A stretch of 64,000 bases of DNA, taken from assembly GCA_002399405.1 (NCBI GenBank), contig DHDP01000005.1, positions 74,304 to 138,303 of the forward strand, read 5' to 3'. The DNA is from Treponema sp. UBA4873. GTDB lineage: Bacteria > Spirochaetota > Spirochaetia > Treponematales > Treponemataceae. The translations under genes were made by a program, and so were the position numbers. The notes beneath the pieces were generated by a model. It ran no database searches and was not told the origin of the DNA. It saw nothing but the letters and a program-made list of their open reading frames with translations. Positions 1-7,933 of this stretch are shown piece by piece. How positions within the stretch are numbered: position 1 is the first letter of the stretch; each line of letters starts with the position of its first letter.

Positions 1-1
1 A

Positions 2-460
2 GCCGGCGGCACACCCGCAGAAACTCCTCCGAAAGATACTGTTCCGGTAAAACCTGATTCATCAAAAAATCCCGGAGACGACGACATTGCACGGACTGGC
101 GATTCTTCGCTTATGTGGCCTGTCGAAAATCCGAACGTGACGTACGTAAAAGGAAAGGTATCAGGCGTGGAACTTTCCGCAAAAAAAGGCGAACAGGTGA
201 AATCGATCAGGGCGGGAACCGTCATGTACACCGGCATGTACCGCGGATACGGCAATGTCGTGTTCGTAGAATCGAAAACAGGTCTCATTTATGCATATTC
301 GTGGCTCGGGTCGGTAAGCGTGAGGAAGGGTGATTATGTCGTCTGCGGCGATACGGTTGGAACGGCGGGCAAAGATCCCGACACCGGCAGTCCCCGTCTT
401 TCGTTTATGGTCTTCAAAAACGGCATGCCCATGGACCCGGCAGAAGCTCCCAGAGGCTAG
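2..460 (+). CDS. C-terminal part of a degenerate LytM/M23-like protein (5' end outside window)
   Basis: The frame is open from the first bases of the window to a TAG at 458-460, so only the last 152 residues are seen. A Pro/Asp/Lys-rich linker comes first (about residues 1-36), then a domain with the M23/LytM beta layout: a G-V-E-L-S stretch, a turn around YRGYGNVVFVES, a YAYSWLGSVSVRKGD stretch and a final MVFKNGMPMDP. In active M23 enzymes the first zinc motif is HxxxD and the last is HxH before FEV. Here those places read GVELSAKKG and SPRLSFMV, so the zinc ligands are absent. The likely role is a non-catalytic, envelope-located LytM scaffold or amidase activator of the EnvC/NlpD kind; this is inference. 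The linker suggests a longer modular protein upstream, possibly with LysM domains that cannot be seen here. Confidence 0.8.
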   Translation, partial: AGGTPAETPPKDTVPVKPDSSKNPGDDDIARTGDSSLMWPVENPNVTYVKGKVSGVELSAKKGEQVKSIRAGTVMYTGMYRGYGNVVFVESKTGLIYAYSWLGSVSVRKGDYVVCGDTVGTAGKDPDTGSPRLSFMVFKNGMPMDPAEAPRG

Positions 461-685
461 CGTCTCAAAATGGCATCGTGCCATTTTGAGACGATTCGGA
501 AATTCCGGTGAGCCGGAATTTCCGACGCTTGATGACGCGCATCCTTGCGCTTGCCGATGGTCTCAGCAGTAAATAAGAAGTATAAAACGACGTCCTGTCG
601 TTTTTCAAAGATTCGGGAATTCCGGCGAGCAGGAATTCCCGACGATCAGGGGCGCGCATCGTGCGCTTGCGGATGGTCACAGTAA
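461..685. repeat. Intergenic hairpin array with a two-copy direct repeat
   Basis: The 232-base gap between the M23-like gene and the exonuclease gene is filled with inverted repeats: 461-475/479-493 (15 bp, 3-nt loop), 497-508/513-524 (12 bp), 537-541/546-550, 584-591/597-604, 614-623/632-641 and 654-658/662-666. Positions 494-572 and 611-685 are imperfect direct copies of each other, each ending in a similar TTGCSGATGGTC segment. The first hairpin of each copy has a different stem sequence but the same form. There is no U tract after the outer stems, so this is not a simple terminator. No protein-coding potential is seen. Confidence 0.75.
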
Positions 686-692
686 TTACTGT

Positions 693-1274
693 TTATATTT
701 TCTGCACGGATTCGGTGTCCTTTATGCAGCGCAGGAAAACTTCGCTGCATACGCGGGCATCGTCGCAGGCGCGGTGTGCGTTTTTTGCCTCTATGTTCAT
801 CGCCTGCGCAAGATACTGCAGACCGTGGTGAGCTGATGTCGGATATGCCCAGCGGCTCAGATTGAGTGTATCTATCGCTTTGTTTCCCATCGACGGCATG
901 CGGCTGCGTTCGAGTTCTCTGTTGATGAACAGCAGGTCGAACGGCGCGTTGTGGGCGATTAAAATTGAATTTCCCACGAAGCTGATAAAATCAGGCAGTA
1001 CCGATTTGATGACGGGAGCCGAAGCAACCATTTCATCCGTAATATGATTGATGTATGTCGAACTTCCCGGAATCGGACATCCGGGATTGACGAGCGTGTT
1101 GAACGTACTGAGAAGACCCGACTTGTCGAACCTGACTGCGCCTATTTCGATAATGCGGCACGTTTCGGGCGAAAGACCTGTCGTCTCGGTGTCGACTGCG
1201 GTAAAGACCGCTCCGCTGTTCAGTAAACGGAGAAGTCTTTTGTAGTCGCGCAGCAGCTTATTCGGCAGCTGCAT
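693..1274 (-). CDS. DEDDh 3'-5' exonuclease, DnaQ/PolC epsilon-like
   Basis: A 193-residue protein with the complete RNase T/DnaQ exonuclease set. ExoI is DTETTG (D28, E30), followed by IIEIGAVRF. ExoII is in the AHNAPFD stretch, and ExoIII is the H-x4-D type in NAHRACDDA. The family removes mismatched 3' nucleotides either as the proofreading epsilon subunit of DNA polymerase III or as a free exonuclease. The short length, with no polymerase or helicase fused, fits an epsilon-like protein. The start lies 17 bases inside the preceding phosphohexomutase gene, with no clear Shine-Dalgarno sequence, so translation is probably coupled. Transcription probably comes from the promoter at 4839-4867 through both mutase genes. 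Whether this is the replicative dnaQ or a paralogue cannot be decided here. Confidence 0.88.
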   Translation of the reverse strand: MQLPNKLLRDYKRLLRLLNSGAVFTAVDTETTGLSPETCRIIEIGAVRFDKSGLLSTFNTLVNPGCPIPGSSTYINHITDEMVASAPVIKSVLPDFISFVGNSILIAHNAPFDLLFINRELERSRMPSMGNKAIDTLNLSRWAYPTSAHHGLQYLAQAMNIEAKNAHRACDDARVCSEVFLRCIKDTESVQKI

Positions 1275-3042
1275 CGAGCGTTGCTTTTATCTCGGAGGAA
1301 ATGGCGTCGCAGAGCGCGGCCGATTCGGTGCGTGCTGCCGCAAGGCCTGAATCGCTGTATCCTGCCACAGGAACTTCCGTATTGATGTAGAACTTGATTT
1401 TCGGCTCCGTTCCGGACGGACGCGCGCTCACGATTGTGCCGCCTTCAAGGAAGAACTGGAGGACGTTGCTCTTCGGCATATCGTACGGTTTCGTCGCGGC
1501 CGGATTTACCGGGTCGAACGTGACGCTCCGCTCCACGTCGCGGATCATCGTAACGCGTTTGCCGCCGAGCGTTTTAAGACCTTCGCTGCGGAGCTTCGCC
1601 ATGATTCCCGCCATGGTGGTGCCGCCTGTCGGTCCCGGAAAATACTGCGAGATCGAACGGTCTTCAAAATATCCGTATTCCTTGTACATGTCGTCGAGGT
1701 GTTCGAGCAGGCTCCTGCCTTTGCTTCTCCAGTAAAGGGTCATCTCGGCGCACATGGCTGCTGCGGAAACGCCGTCCTTGTCGAACACTTCCTTTTCGAT
1801 TTTATAGCCGTAGCTTTCCTCGAGGCCGAATACGTATTCGTTTGAACGGTCGGCTTCCATTTTTGCCTCAGCGGCGGCAATCCACTTAAAGCCGGTAAGG
1901 CATTCTATCATCGTGACGCCGTATTTTTTACAGATTGCGTCGCAGAACGGAGAAGTGACGATGGAGCGGACGACTGCCGGATTTTTCGGCATTGTGCCGA
2001 GCTCTGTACGCGAAAGCAGAACGTACTCCATGAGGAGCGCGCCCATCTGGTTTCCGCTCAGGAGAACGAATTTGCCGTTTTTGTCGGGGAACGCCGTACC
2101 GAAGCGGTCGGCATCGGGGTCAGTCGCCATGACGCAGTCCGCGCGTTCCTTTTCGCCGAGTTCGACGGCCATTTTAAGCGCGGGCGCTTCCTCAGGGTTC
2201 GGCTTTTCGACTGTCGGGAATTCGCCGTTCGGATCGCGCTGCTCGGGAACGGTGATGACCTTGAGTCCGAGGTCGCCGAGCACTTTCTCGACGTGCATCG
2301 CACCTGTTCCGTGGAGCGGCGTGTAGACTATTTTTACGTCCTTTGCGTGATCGCGGATGAGCGCCGGACGGAAAAGCTGGCGTTTGCACATATCCCAGAA
2401 CGGCTCGTCTATTTCTTTGTCTATGAGCACGAGTTTTCCGGCCTTCAGGGCTTCATCCTTCGTAAGTTCCTTTACTTCCGTCACCGCGTTTACTTCGTTT
2501 ATGATGCCGGCGTCGTGAGGTTCAATGACCTGCGCGCCGTCGTTCCAGTACGCCTTGTATCCGTTGTACATACGCGGATTGTGGGAAGCCGTAACGACTA
2601 CGCCCGTATCCGCATGAAGCGTACGGATTGCGAATGACAGCTCGGGAGTGGGGCGTACGCCGGTGAACAGATACGCTTTGATGCCGTTCGCAGCGAGGAT
2701 GCACGCGGTTGCCTGTGCGAATACGTCCGAGTTTTTGCGGCTGTCGTACGCGATAACGGCGCTCAATGTTCCCGCCTTTGCTTTGGCGGGAGACGCCTTG
2801 ATGACGTAGCTTGCAAGCCCCTGCGTTGCGCGGTTTATTTCGAGCGTGTTCATGCGGTTCGTGCCGCCGCCCATAATGCCGCGGAGTCCGCCTGTGCCGA
2901 ATTCAAGCGTCTGATAGAATCGGTCTTCAAGTTCCTTTATATCATCCTTTGCGACGAGGTCTTCGACTTCTTTGCGGAAACGCTCATCCTTTTCTTCTGC
3001 AATGTACGCTTTCGCGCGTTTTAAAATTTCTGCCTTGTCCAT
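1258..3042 (-). CDS. Alpha-D-phosphohexomutase (phosphoglucomutase/phosphomannomutase)
   Basis: A 594-residue member of the alpha-D-phosphohexomutase superfamily, interconverting hexose 1-phosphate and 6-phosphate through a phosphoserine. The active-site loop is TASHNP with Ser about residue 153. The Mg-binding loop DPDADRFG and the C-terminal phosphate-binding RPSGTEPKIKFY are present, as is a TGGLRG motif near the N terminus. Length and motifs fit the PgcA/PMM-like long form of Firmicutes and spirochaetes. The start at 3042 is preferred over an ATG eight codons upstream because AAGGAG sits 7 nt before it. It lies 25 bases downstream of a second mutase and overlaps the exonuclease gene by 17 bases, giving a three-gene operon. 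Substrate choice (glucose, mannose or deoxyribose phosphate) is not determined. Confidence 0.92.
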   Translation of the reverse strand: MDKAEILKRAKAYIAEEKDERFRKEVEDLVAKDDIKELEDRFYQTLEFGTGGLRGIMGGGTNRMNTLEINRATQGLASYVIKASPAKAKAGTLSAVIAYDSRKNSDVFAQATACILAANGIKAYLFTGVRPTPELSFAIRTLHADTGVVVTASHNPRMYNGYKAYWNDGAQVIEPHDAGIINEVNAVTEVKELTKDEALKAGKLVLIDKEIDEPFWDMCKRQLFRPALIRDHAKDVKIVYTPLHGTGAMHVEKVLGDLGLKVITVPEQRDPNGEFPTVEKPNPEEAPALKMAVELGEKERADCVMATDPDADRFGTAFPDKNGKFVLLSGNQMGALLMEYVLLSRTELGTMPKNPAVVRSIVTSPFCDAICKKYGVTMIECLTGFKWIAAAEAKMEADRSNEYVFGLEESYGYKIEKEVFDKDGVSAAAMCAEMTLYWRSKGRSLLEHLDDMYKEYGYFEDRSISQYFPGPTGGTTMAGIMAKLRSEGLKTLGGKRVTMIRDVERSVTFDPVNPAATKPYDMPKSNVLQFFLEGGTIVSARPSGTEPKIKFYINTEVPVAGYSDSGLAAARTESAALCDAISSEIKATLDAAAE

Positions 3043-3067
3043 TTTCCGGCTCCTTATTTGTAGCATA

Positions 3068-4831
3068 TCAGTTATCTGCTTTCAGCAGCATATCTGTTTC
3101 CCACTGCAGCAGTTCTTTTTCCTCTTCCGCATCAGCGCTTTTTACGTCGCACATGATGCGGAAGACAGGCTCTGTTCCGGAACCGCGCATCCAGATGAAC
3201 GCGCACGGATTTTTCTTCCTGTCGGAAAAAATAATTTTGAGTCCGCCGCTGCCGCTTTTTGAGAAATCGGCGGCATTCCGCGTCTCCGTCGTTCCGTTCG
3301 TGAGAACTGTTTCGTATGAGACTATACCATACTTCGCGGAAAATGTATCTAGTTTCGACTTCCATTCGGCTTCAAAAATCTTCTGGAATCTCCCTTTGAG
3401 CAGTGCGTGATCCATCGTCCTGATATGCAGAACTGCGCGGGGCTCCGAAACCCCCGTCGTCGTGTAGACGGGAAGCGTGCCGAGTACGTCGGTGAGCGTA
3501 AAATCATCCCTGTATGCATGACCTGATTTTTCACACCACGTGCGGTACAAACCGTCTATGTTCATAAGTTTGATGACGGCAAACACGGTGGAAAGCGGGT
3601 CGCGTACTGACGACGGATATGTTATGTTTCCGCCGTTGCTCCCTTCGCCGCAGATGCGCACCGTGAATCCTGCATCCCGCGCTTTTCTCGCCGTATTCAC
3701 GACGTTTGCTTCGCCGACTTCGGCGCGGTATATTTTTGCACCGAACACAGCCGCAATTTCGTCGATGCGCATTGACGTCGGACAGTTCACGGCGACTGCC
3801 GGTTTGTAGTCGGCGGAACCGCCGTAGAGCATATCAGCATACGAAAGCTCGGCCAGGACGGCGAGCGAAAATACTTCCTGCGCCTTCAGGATGTCCGCTT
3901 TATGATTTTTTTCGTCCCAGTACACGATATTGCCGCGGTCTCCGTCGCAGTCCGGCATGTAGCCGAGAACGGCGTCCGTATGTCCTGCCGCCTGAAGCCG
4001 TTCCATTTCTTTTGCGCACCATACGAGGTTCTCCGCTTCGGGGATGATTTCGTGCACTATGTCTCCCGCCGTATCGTTTATCGCATAGAACGGTATACCG
4101 TTTTCCGCAAAAAATTCCTTATCGATTGAAAGCGAACGTGCAGAGCCGTTCATGTCGCATACGACACCGACAGGATGTTTCCCCGCCGATTTCCGGATCT
4201 GTGCGAAAATTTCATCCTGTTCCGACGGTTTTCTTACCGACGTGATTACTTCGCGTATAAACGATTTGTAGGAAGAGAGCGCATCCTTTTTGCTCTCGGA
4301 CGATTCTGCGTATACCCAGTCGACGTCGGACGTGCTGCAGTCGTTGAGAACGGCCGCAGCTTTCTGCATCGCCTGCGAATCTGCGCATTTTCGGGTGAAC
4401 GATTCGACGAGCTTCGCGTTTTCGGCCGCATTGAGGACACCGCCGTCGTTAAGTCCGAACTTGATGCCGTTATGTCCGACGGGATTATGGCTCGCCGAAA
4501 TATAGATGAATCCGTCGAGTTTTTTTGCATATGCCATGATTTCCGGCGCGGCAGTAATACCGAGATACCGTACGACGATTTTTTTTGAAAGCAGCGTCCT
4601 GATGACCGCAGCTGAAATTGCAGGGCCTGTGGGGCGGGCATCCATACCGCATGCAATGACGGGAGTCTGCTGGTTTACCGCATTACGGACATAGTCGGCA
4701 AAAACTTCCGCAGCTAAGACCGCAAGTACCGTGTTTTCCGGCCCGATTTCAGGCGTATTGTCCTGCTCTCCGCCTGATTTTGCGAATATCCTGCGCCATC
4801 CGGACGCCGAGAGAATCATATTATGTTCCAT
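3068..4831 (-). CDS. Second alpha-D-phosphohexomutase, divergent spirochaetal type
   Basis: A 587-residue phosphohexomutase, clearly diverged from its downstream neighbour. It has the active-site serine loop ISASHNP (Ser about 114), the metal loop DCDGDRG and a C-terminal WMRGSGTEPVFR phosphate-binding motif, so all catalytic elements are present. An N-terminal SGWRRIFAKSGGEQ segment matches the substrate-phosphate contact region. The start at 4831 is favoured by a promoter ending 7 nt upstream (-10 TATAGT at 4839-4844); a second in-frame ATG lies 12 bases on. No Shine-Dalgarno sequence precedes 4831, which suggests a leaderless message. Two mutases in tandem suggest different sugars, for example one for glycolytic glucose phosphate and one for envelope sugars; this is inference. 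Confidence 0.9.
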   Translation of the reverse strand: MEHNMILSASGWRRIFAKSGGEQDNTPEIGPENTVLAVLAAEVFADYVRNAVNQQTPVIACGMDARPTGPAISAAVIRTLLSKKIVVRYLGITAAPEIMAYAKKLDGFIYISASHNPVGHNGIKFGLNDGGVLNAAENAKLVESFTRKCADSQAMQKAAAVLNDCSTSDVDWVYAESSESKKDALSSYKSFIREVITSVRKPSEQDEIFAQIRKSAGKHPVGVVCDMNGSARSLSIDKEFFAENGIPFYAINDTAGDIVHEIIPEAENLVWCAKEMERLQAAGHTDAVLGYMPDCDGDRGNIVYWDEKNHKADILKAQEVFSLAVLAELSYADMLYGGSADYKPAVAVNCPTSMRIDEIAAVFGAKIYRAEVGEANVVNTARKARDAGFTVRICGEGSNGGNITYPSSVRDPLSTVFAVIKLMNIDGLYRTWCEKSGHAYRDDFTLTDVLGTLPVYTTTGVSEPRAVLHIRTMDHALLKGRFQKIFEAEWKSKLDTFSAKYGIVSYETVLTNGTTETRNAADFSKSGSGGLKIIFSDRKKNPCAFIWMRGSGTEPVFRIMCDVKSADAEEEKELLQWETDMLLKADN

Positions 4832-4838
4832 GATTCTT

Positions 4839-4867
4839 ACTATAGCATGAAAGATATGAGGGTTCAA
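4839..4867 (-). promoter_or_regulatory. Promoter for the phosphohexomutase operon
   Basis: On the minus strand TTGAAC (4862-4867) and TATAGT (4839-4844) are separated by 17 bp. The ATG at 4831 begins 7 nt after the -10 box, so transcription should start at or next to the start codon. It lies back to back with the mnmA promoter. Confidence 0.7.
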
Positions 4868-4899
4868 GTAAATCCACCGCTGCTACAAAGTGCATTATA

Positions 4900-4928
4900 T
4901 TCCCACAAATTGTTTTTTCTATTATAGT
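4900..4928 (+). promoter_or_regulatory. Promoter for mnmA, apparently leaderless
   Basis: TATAGT at 4923-4928 is the same -10 sequence as in the divergent promoter. A weak TTCCCA lies 17 bp upstream at 4900-4905. The GTG start at 4936 again begins exactly 7 nt after the -10 box, leaving no room for a Shine-Dalgarno sequence. Confidence 0.55.
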
Positions 4929-4935
4929 ACGGATT

Positions 4936-6105
4936 GTGAACTATACTGAAGAAAAACTGCCCGGAGCGGGCGATACTGTCGTTGTCGGAATGTCGGGAGG
5001 CGTCGATTCGACGCTTACCGCATTCATGCTCAAACAGAAAGGCTGCCGCGTTATCGGCATAACCATGTCGTTATGGAAAGGTGATCTGCCGGAACTTCCC
5101 GACGGGCGGAAACTGCATTCGTCCTGTTACGGCCCGGACGAAACGGAAGATATTGCAGAATGTGCAAAATTCTGTGAAGAACAGCATATTGAATACCATG
5201 TGATAGATGTAAAGGATGAATATCAGCGGCAGGTGCTCGACTACTTCAAGTCGGAGTACCGTGCCGGCCGCACGCCGAATCCGTGCGTCAGATGCAACAG
5301 CTTCATTAAATTCGGCGCACTGCTTGAGGGTGTACAGAAACAGGGAATCGCATACGATTATTTCTGCACCGGCCATTATGCAAAAATAGTGCGGCCCGAC
5401 GAGGGACTCTGGCATACCGGCGTGCGTCCCGCCATGATTGCGGGCTCGCTCGACCGTTCCAAGGATCAGACGTACTTCCTGTACCGCATCCCGTCGTCGA
5501 CTCTTGAAAAAGTACGCTTCCCGCTCGCCGGCATTGAAAAGAAAGACGTATTCCGCATGGCGCACGACGCAAAACTTGAGGCGGCAGAACGGGCCGAAAG
5601 CCAGGATTTTATTCCGCCGGAATATTTCGACATACTGTTCGCGGACAAAAAATCAGTTCCGGGTAAAATCATCGACCTTGACGGTCACGTGCTCGGAACA
5701 CACCGGGGAATAGAGCATTACACGGTGGGACAGCGTCGCGGGCTCGGAGTGGCGGCAAACCGTCCGCTCTACGTTCATTCAATCGATGCGGATAACAATC
5801 TCGTTATTCTTGCCGACAGCGGAAACCTCGATTCTTCGGCTCTTATCGCCGACGATTTTGTGTGGCCGGGAAACGTCGTGCCCGACGGCCCGTTCGACGC
5901 ACTTGTAAAAATCAGACTTGCGTCCCGTCCTGTTCATGCTCACGTAGAGCAGTATGCGCCGGGAGAAGGCGAAAGTTTCGACGGTCAGCCGTACAAAATC
6001 ACGTTTGCGGAAAAAGAACATGCCGTGGCCCCCGGCCAGTCGGTCGTCCTGTACATCGACGGCGTCATAGCGGGCGGAGGCATCATAAACAAAGCATTGC
6101 CGTAA
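4936..6105 (+). CDS. mnmA: tRNA 2-thiouridylase MnmA (variant active site)
   Basis: A 389-residue PP-loop thiouridylase of the MnmA/TrmU family. It adenylates U34 of Lys, Glu and Gln tRNAs and replaces its oxygen with sulfur. Visible motifs are the PP-loop MSGGVDS (residues 19-25), the NPCVRCN motif with Cys117 and Cys120, CTGHYAK, the K-D-Q-TYFLYR region, and a C-terminal VGQRRGLG beta-barrel segment. In most MnmA proteins the second catalytic cysteine is in ESQ-(D/E)-(I/L)-C-F. Here residues 221-228 read ESQDFIPP, with Phe and Ile there and no cysteine, so the usual Cys pair is incomplete. The start is a GTG; no later start keeps the PP-loop. Length is close to the family norm. Assignment to MnmA is firm; the sulfur-transfer chemistry is uncertain. 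Confidence 0.92.
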   Translation: MNYTEEKLPGAGDTVVVGMSGGVDSTLTAFMLKQKGCRVIGITMSLWKGDLPELPDGRKLHSSCYGPDETEDIAECAKFCEEQHIEYHVIDVKDEYQRQVLDYFKSEYRAGRTPNPCVRCNSFIKFGALLEGVQKQGIAYDYFCTGHYAKIVRPDEGLWHTGVRPAMIAGSLDRSKDQTYFLYRIPSSTLEKVRFPLAGIEKKDVFRMAHDAKLEAAERAESQDFIPPEYFDILFADKKSVPGKIIDLDGHVLGTHRGIEHYTVGQRRGLGVAANRPLYVHSIDADNNLVILADSGNLDSSALIADDFVWPGNVVPDGPFDALVKIRLASRPVHAHVEQYAPGEGESFDGQPYKITFAEKEHAVAPGQSVVLYIDGVIAGGGIINKALP

Positions 6106-6123
6106 GGTTTTACTAAAAACCTA

Positions 6124-6153
6124 TTGACATAGTAGGTAATAAAACGATACAGT
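6124..6153 (+). promoter_or_regulatory. Promoter for metQ
   Basis: A perfect TTGACA (6124-6129) with TACAGT at 6148-6153 gives an 18-bp spacer. The leader to the ATG at 6189 is about 30 nt and includes a strong GGAGG. It is too short for a SAM riboswitch or T-box. Confidence 0.7.
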
Positions 6154-6188
6154 ACGCGTATCACGTATGAAATCCTGAGGAGGAAAAT

Positions 6189-7001
6189 ATGAAACAATTA
6201 TGGAAAAAGGCTGTATGGACTGCAGTTGCGGCCCTCGTAATTACCGGCGGTGTTTCCGCCAAAGCGAAGAAAGCAAAAGGGAGCGTGCTTACCGTCGGTG
6301 CAACTCCCGTACCTCACGCAGAGATTCTCAACCTGCTCGTTGACGATCTTGCAAAGCAGGGCATCACGCTCAAAGTTGTTGAGTTTACGGATTATGTCAC
6401 ACCGAACGAGGCCGTTGAATCGGGCGAGATCGATGCGAACTATTTCCAGCACAAACCGTACATGGATTCTTTCAACAAAGAAAAAGGATACCATCTTGTG
6501 AGCGTCGTCGGTGTCCACGTCGAACCGCTCGCCCTTTATTCCCACAAAATAAAGAGTGCTGCCGACCTTAAGGACGGTTCTACGATTGCGATTCCGAACG
6601 ATCCGACGAACGAAGGCCGCGCGCTTCTGCTGCTCCAGTCTGCCGGATATATTAAGATTGATCCGAAAGCCGGACTCACTGCAGTTCCTGCGGATATAAC
6701 TGAAAACAAAAAGAATCTGAAGTTTAAGGAAATCGAGGCAGCATCGCTTCCTCGTGTTCTTGACGATGTAGACGCCGCCGTCATCAACGGAAATTACGCG
6801 CTTCCTGCGGGACTGACCGCATCAAAGGACGGACTTATCGTTGAAGGAAAAGATTCGCCGTATGTGAACATTCTCACCGTAAAAGACGGTATGCAGAATG
6901 ATCCCCGCATTAAGGCTCTCGCAAAAGCGCTTACAAGTCAGAAAGTGAAGGACTATATCAGTAAGACATATCCGAACGGAGAAGTTGTCGCTGTGTTCTG
7001 A
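6189..7001 (+). CDS. metQ: MetQ/NlpA-family methionine-type substrate-binding protein
   Basis: A 270-residue NlpA/MetQ-family periplasmic binding protein, the family that includes the treponemal methionine binder Tp32. Family landmarks are TVGATPVPHAEIL, DYVTPNEAVESGEIDANYFQHKPYMDSF and the IPNDPTNEGRALLLLQ loop. It would capture L-methionine or a similar amino acid for a MetNI-type ABC transporter. The N terminus is a clear signal sequence (KK, hydrophobic stretch, VSAKA), but it contains no cysteine. It therefore looks like a signal-peptidase I substrate rather than the lipoprotein usual for this family in diderms. There is no metN or metI nearby: the gene stands alone with its own promoter, SD (GGAGG) and terminator. 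The true ligand is inferred from the family only. Confidence 0.9.
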   Translation: MKQLWKKAVWTAVAALVITGGVSAKAKKAKGSVLTVGATPVPHAEILNLLVDDLAKQGITLKVVEFTDYVTPNEAVESGEIDANYFQHKPYMDSFNKEKGYHLVSVVGVHVEPLALYSHKIKSAADLKDGSTIAIPNDPTNEGRALLLLQSAGYIKIDPKAGLTAVPADITENKKNLKFKEIEAASLPRVLDDVDAAVINGNYALPAGLTASKDGLIVEGKDSPYVNILTVKDGMQNDPRIKALAKALTSQKVKDYISKTYPNGEVVAVF

Positions 7002-7017
7002 TAGCAGCGGTCTGCGG

Positions 7018-7053
7018 AAAAGGAGATGCTCTGACGGGCATCTCCTTTTTTTT
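7018..7053 (+). terminator. Rho-independent terminator of metQ, shared with the convergent gene
   Basis: The stem 7018-7029/7038-7049 (core GGAGATGC/GCATCTCC) has an 8-nt loop and is followed by a run of T to 7053. The T run reaches into the stop codon (7052-7054) of the convergent minus-strand gene, and A residues before the stem let it act in both directions. Confidence 0.9.
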
Positions 7054-7915
7054 AATAAATTATTAAAGAATATGCCGACGTCGTCTCTTTTCCGAGTATG
7101 TCGGCGAGCGTCATACCGAGCGTGTTTTTTCCCGGAGTGAGCGTTACTTCTCCGAGCAGCTGCAGCCGGTCGTCGGGGTAGAGCACGTCTTTCGAATAAT
7201 ATCTGAGGCCCGCCGCGCAGACGGTGTTTCCCTCCCGTATGAGCTGGTCGTACGCAATAGTGTCGATGATGATGCCGTTTATTGTCACGCGGCTTCTGTA
7301 CGGTATAGCCACAGGCTGACGCTGTCTGTAGACGCGGTACAGACCGGAGGGAATCGTACGCTGCACGAGAAGATCGTAGCGCGTTCCCGTTTTGCTTTCC
7401 AGTGTAATTCCGGTAAGCGTAAGCGGAAGTTCTTCGCCTATGCGCGGCATGAGTACCCGCGGATTGATTGCGGTGTTGTTCTTCGTGTCTACAACCTGAA
7501 ACTCAAGACTGCTCCGTCCCTGCTGCCAGCCGGAATTTCCGCTTGAACCGAATACAGTGCCGGTTTTCACCGTACCTGATGTGTTGTATATCGTTTTAGA
7601 GAGCGTCTCTCCGTCGATGTTGCCGTACACGGTGAGCAGATTGTCGTTGTGCGCGACGATGACGGCGTTGCCGAACGACGAAGGAAAGAAGCATGAATCG
7701 TCGTCGTATTCGCTTATGACCGCGATTACTTTTCCGTCATCGGCCGCCTTGACGTCGGACGGGTCCGCAAAAATGAGCGACGTGCTGATGGTCCCGCCGC
7801 GGAGCTGACCGAAATATGAATAGAAAGAATCGGACATAATTTCCTCCTGCGGCCAGTCGAAGGCTGCAAGGGGAACAGTCGCGAAAAGAAGCGGAAGTAT
7901 CAGGGATTTCTTCAT
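7052..7915 (-). CDS. Exported degenerate LytM/M23-domain protein
   Basis: A 287-residue protein with a signal peptide (MKKSLILPLLFATVPLAAF) and an M23-like domain over about residues 30-145. The fold is recognisable from ADDGKVIAVIS, GNAVIVAHNDNLLTVYGNI and VKTGTVFGSSGNSGW followed by SSLEFQV. In active M23 peptidases that last segment is HLHFEV, and an HxxxD precedes the first strand; here both zinc sites are replaced (SLEFQV; no histidine in the first motif). About 140 further residues form a beta-rich C-terminal domain not recognised. A non-catalytic envelope scaffold or amidase activator is likely. The gene is followed upstream in the same direction by a membrane-anchored propeller-like gene, 18 bases away. 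Confidence 0.82.
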   Translation of the reverse strand: MKKSLILPLLFATVPLAAFDWPQEEIMSDSFYSYFGQLRGGTISTSLIFADPSDVKAADDGKVIAVISEYDDDSCFFPSSFGNAVIVAHNDNLLTVYGNIDGETLSKTIYNTSGTVKTGTVFGSSGNSGWQQGRSSLEFQVVDTKNNTAINPRVLMPRIGEELPLTLTGITLESKTGTRYDLLVQRTIPSGLYRVYRQRQPVAIPYRSRVTINGIIIDTIAYDQLIREGNTVCAAGLRYYSKDVLYPDDRLQLLGEVTLTPGKNTLGMTLADILGKETTSAYSLIIY

Positions 7916-7933
7916 AATTTCCTCGTAATATTA

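Noticed and set aside
461..692. CRISPR array
   Set aside because: Only two long imperfect direct copies, each a set of hairpins; no short regular repeats and spacers and no cas genes.
6130..6188. Possible SAM riboswitch or T-box before metQ
   Set aside because: The transcribed leader is only about 30 nt, too short for either.
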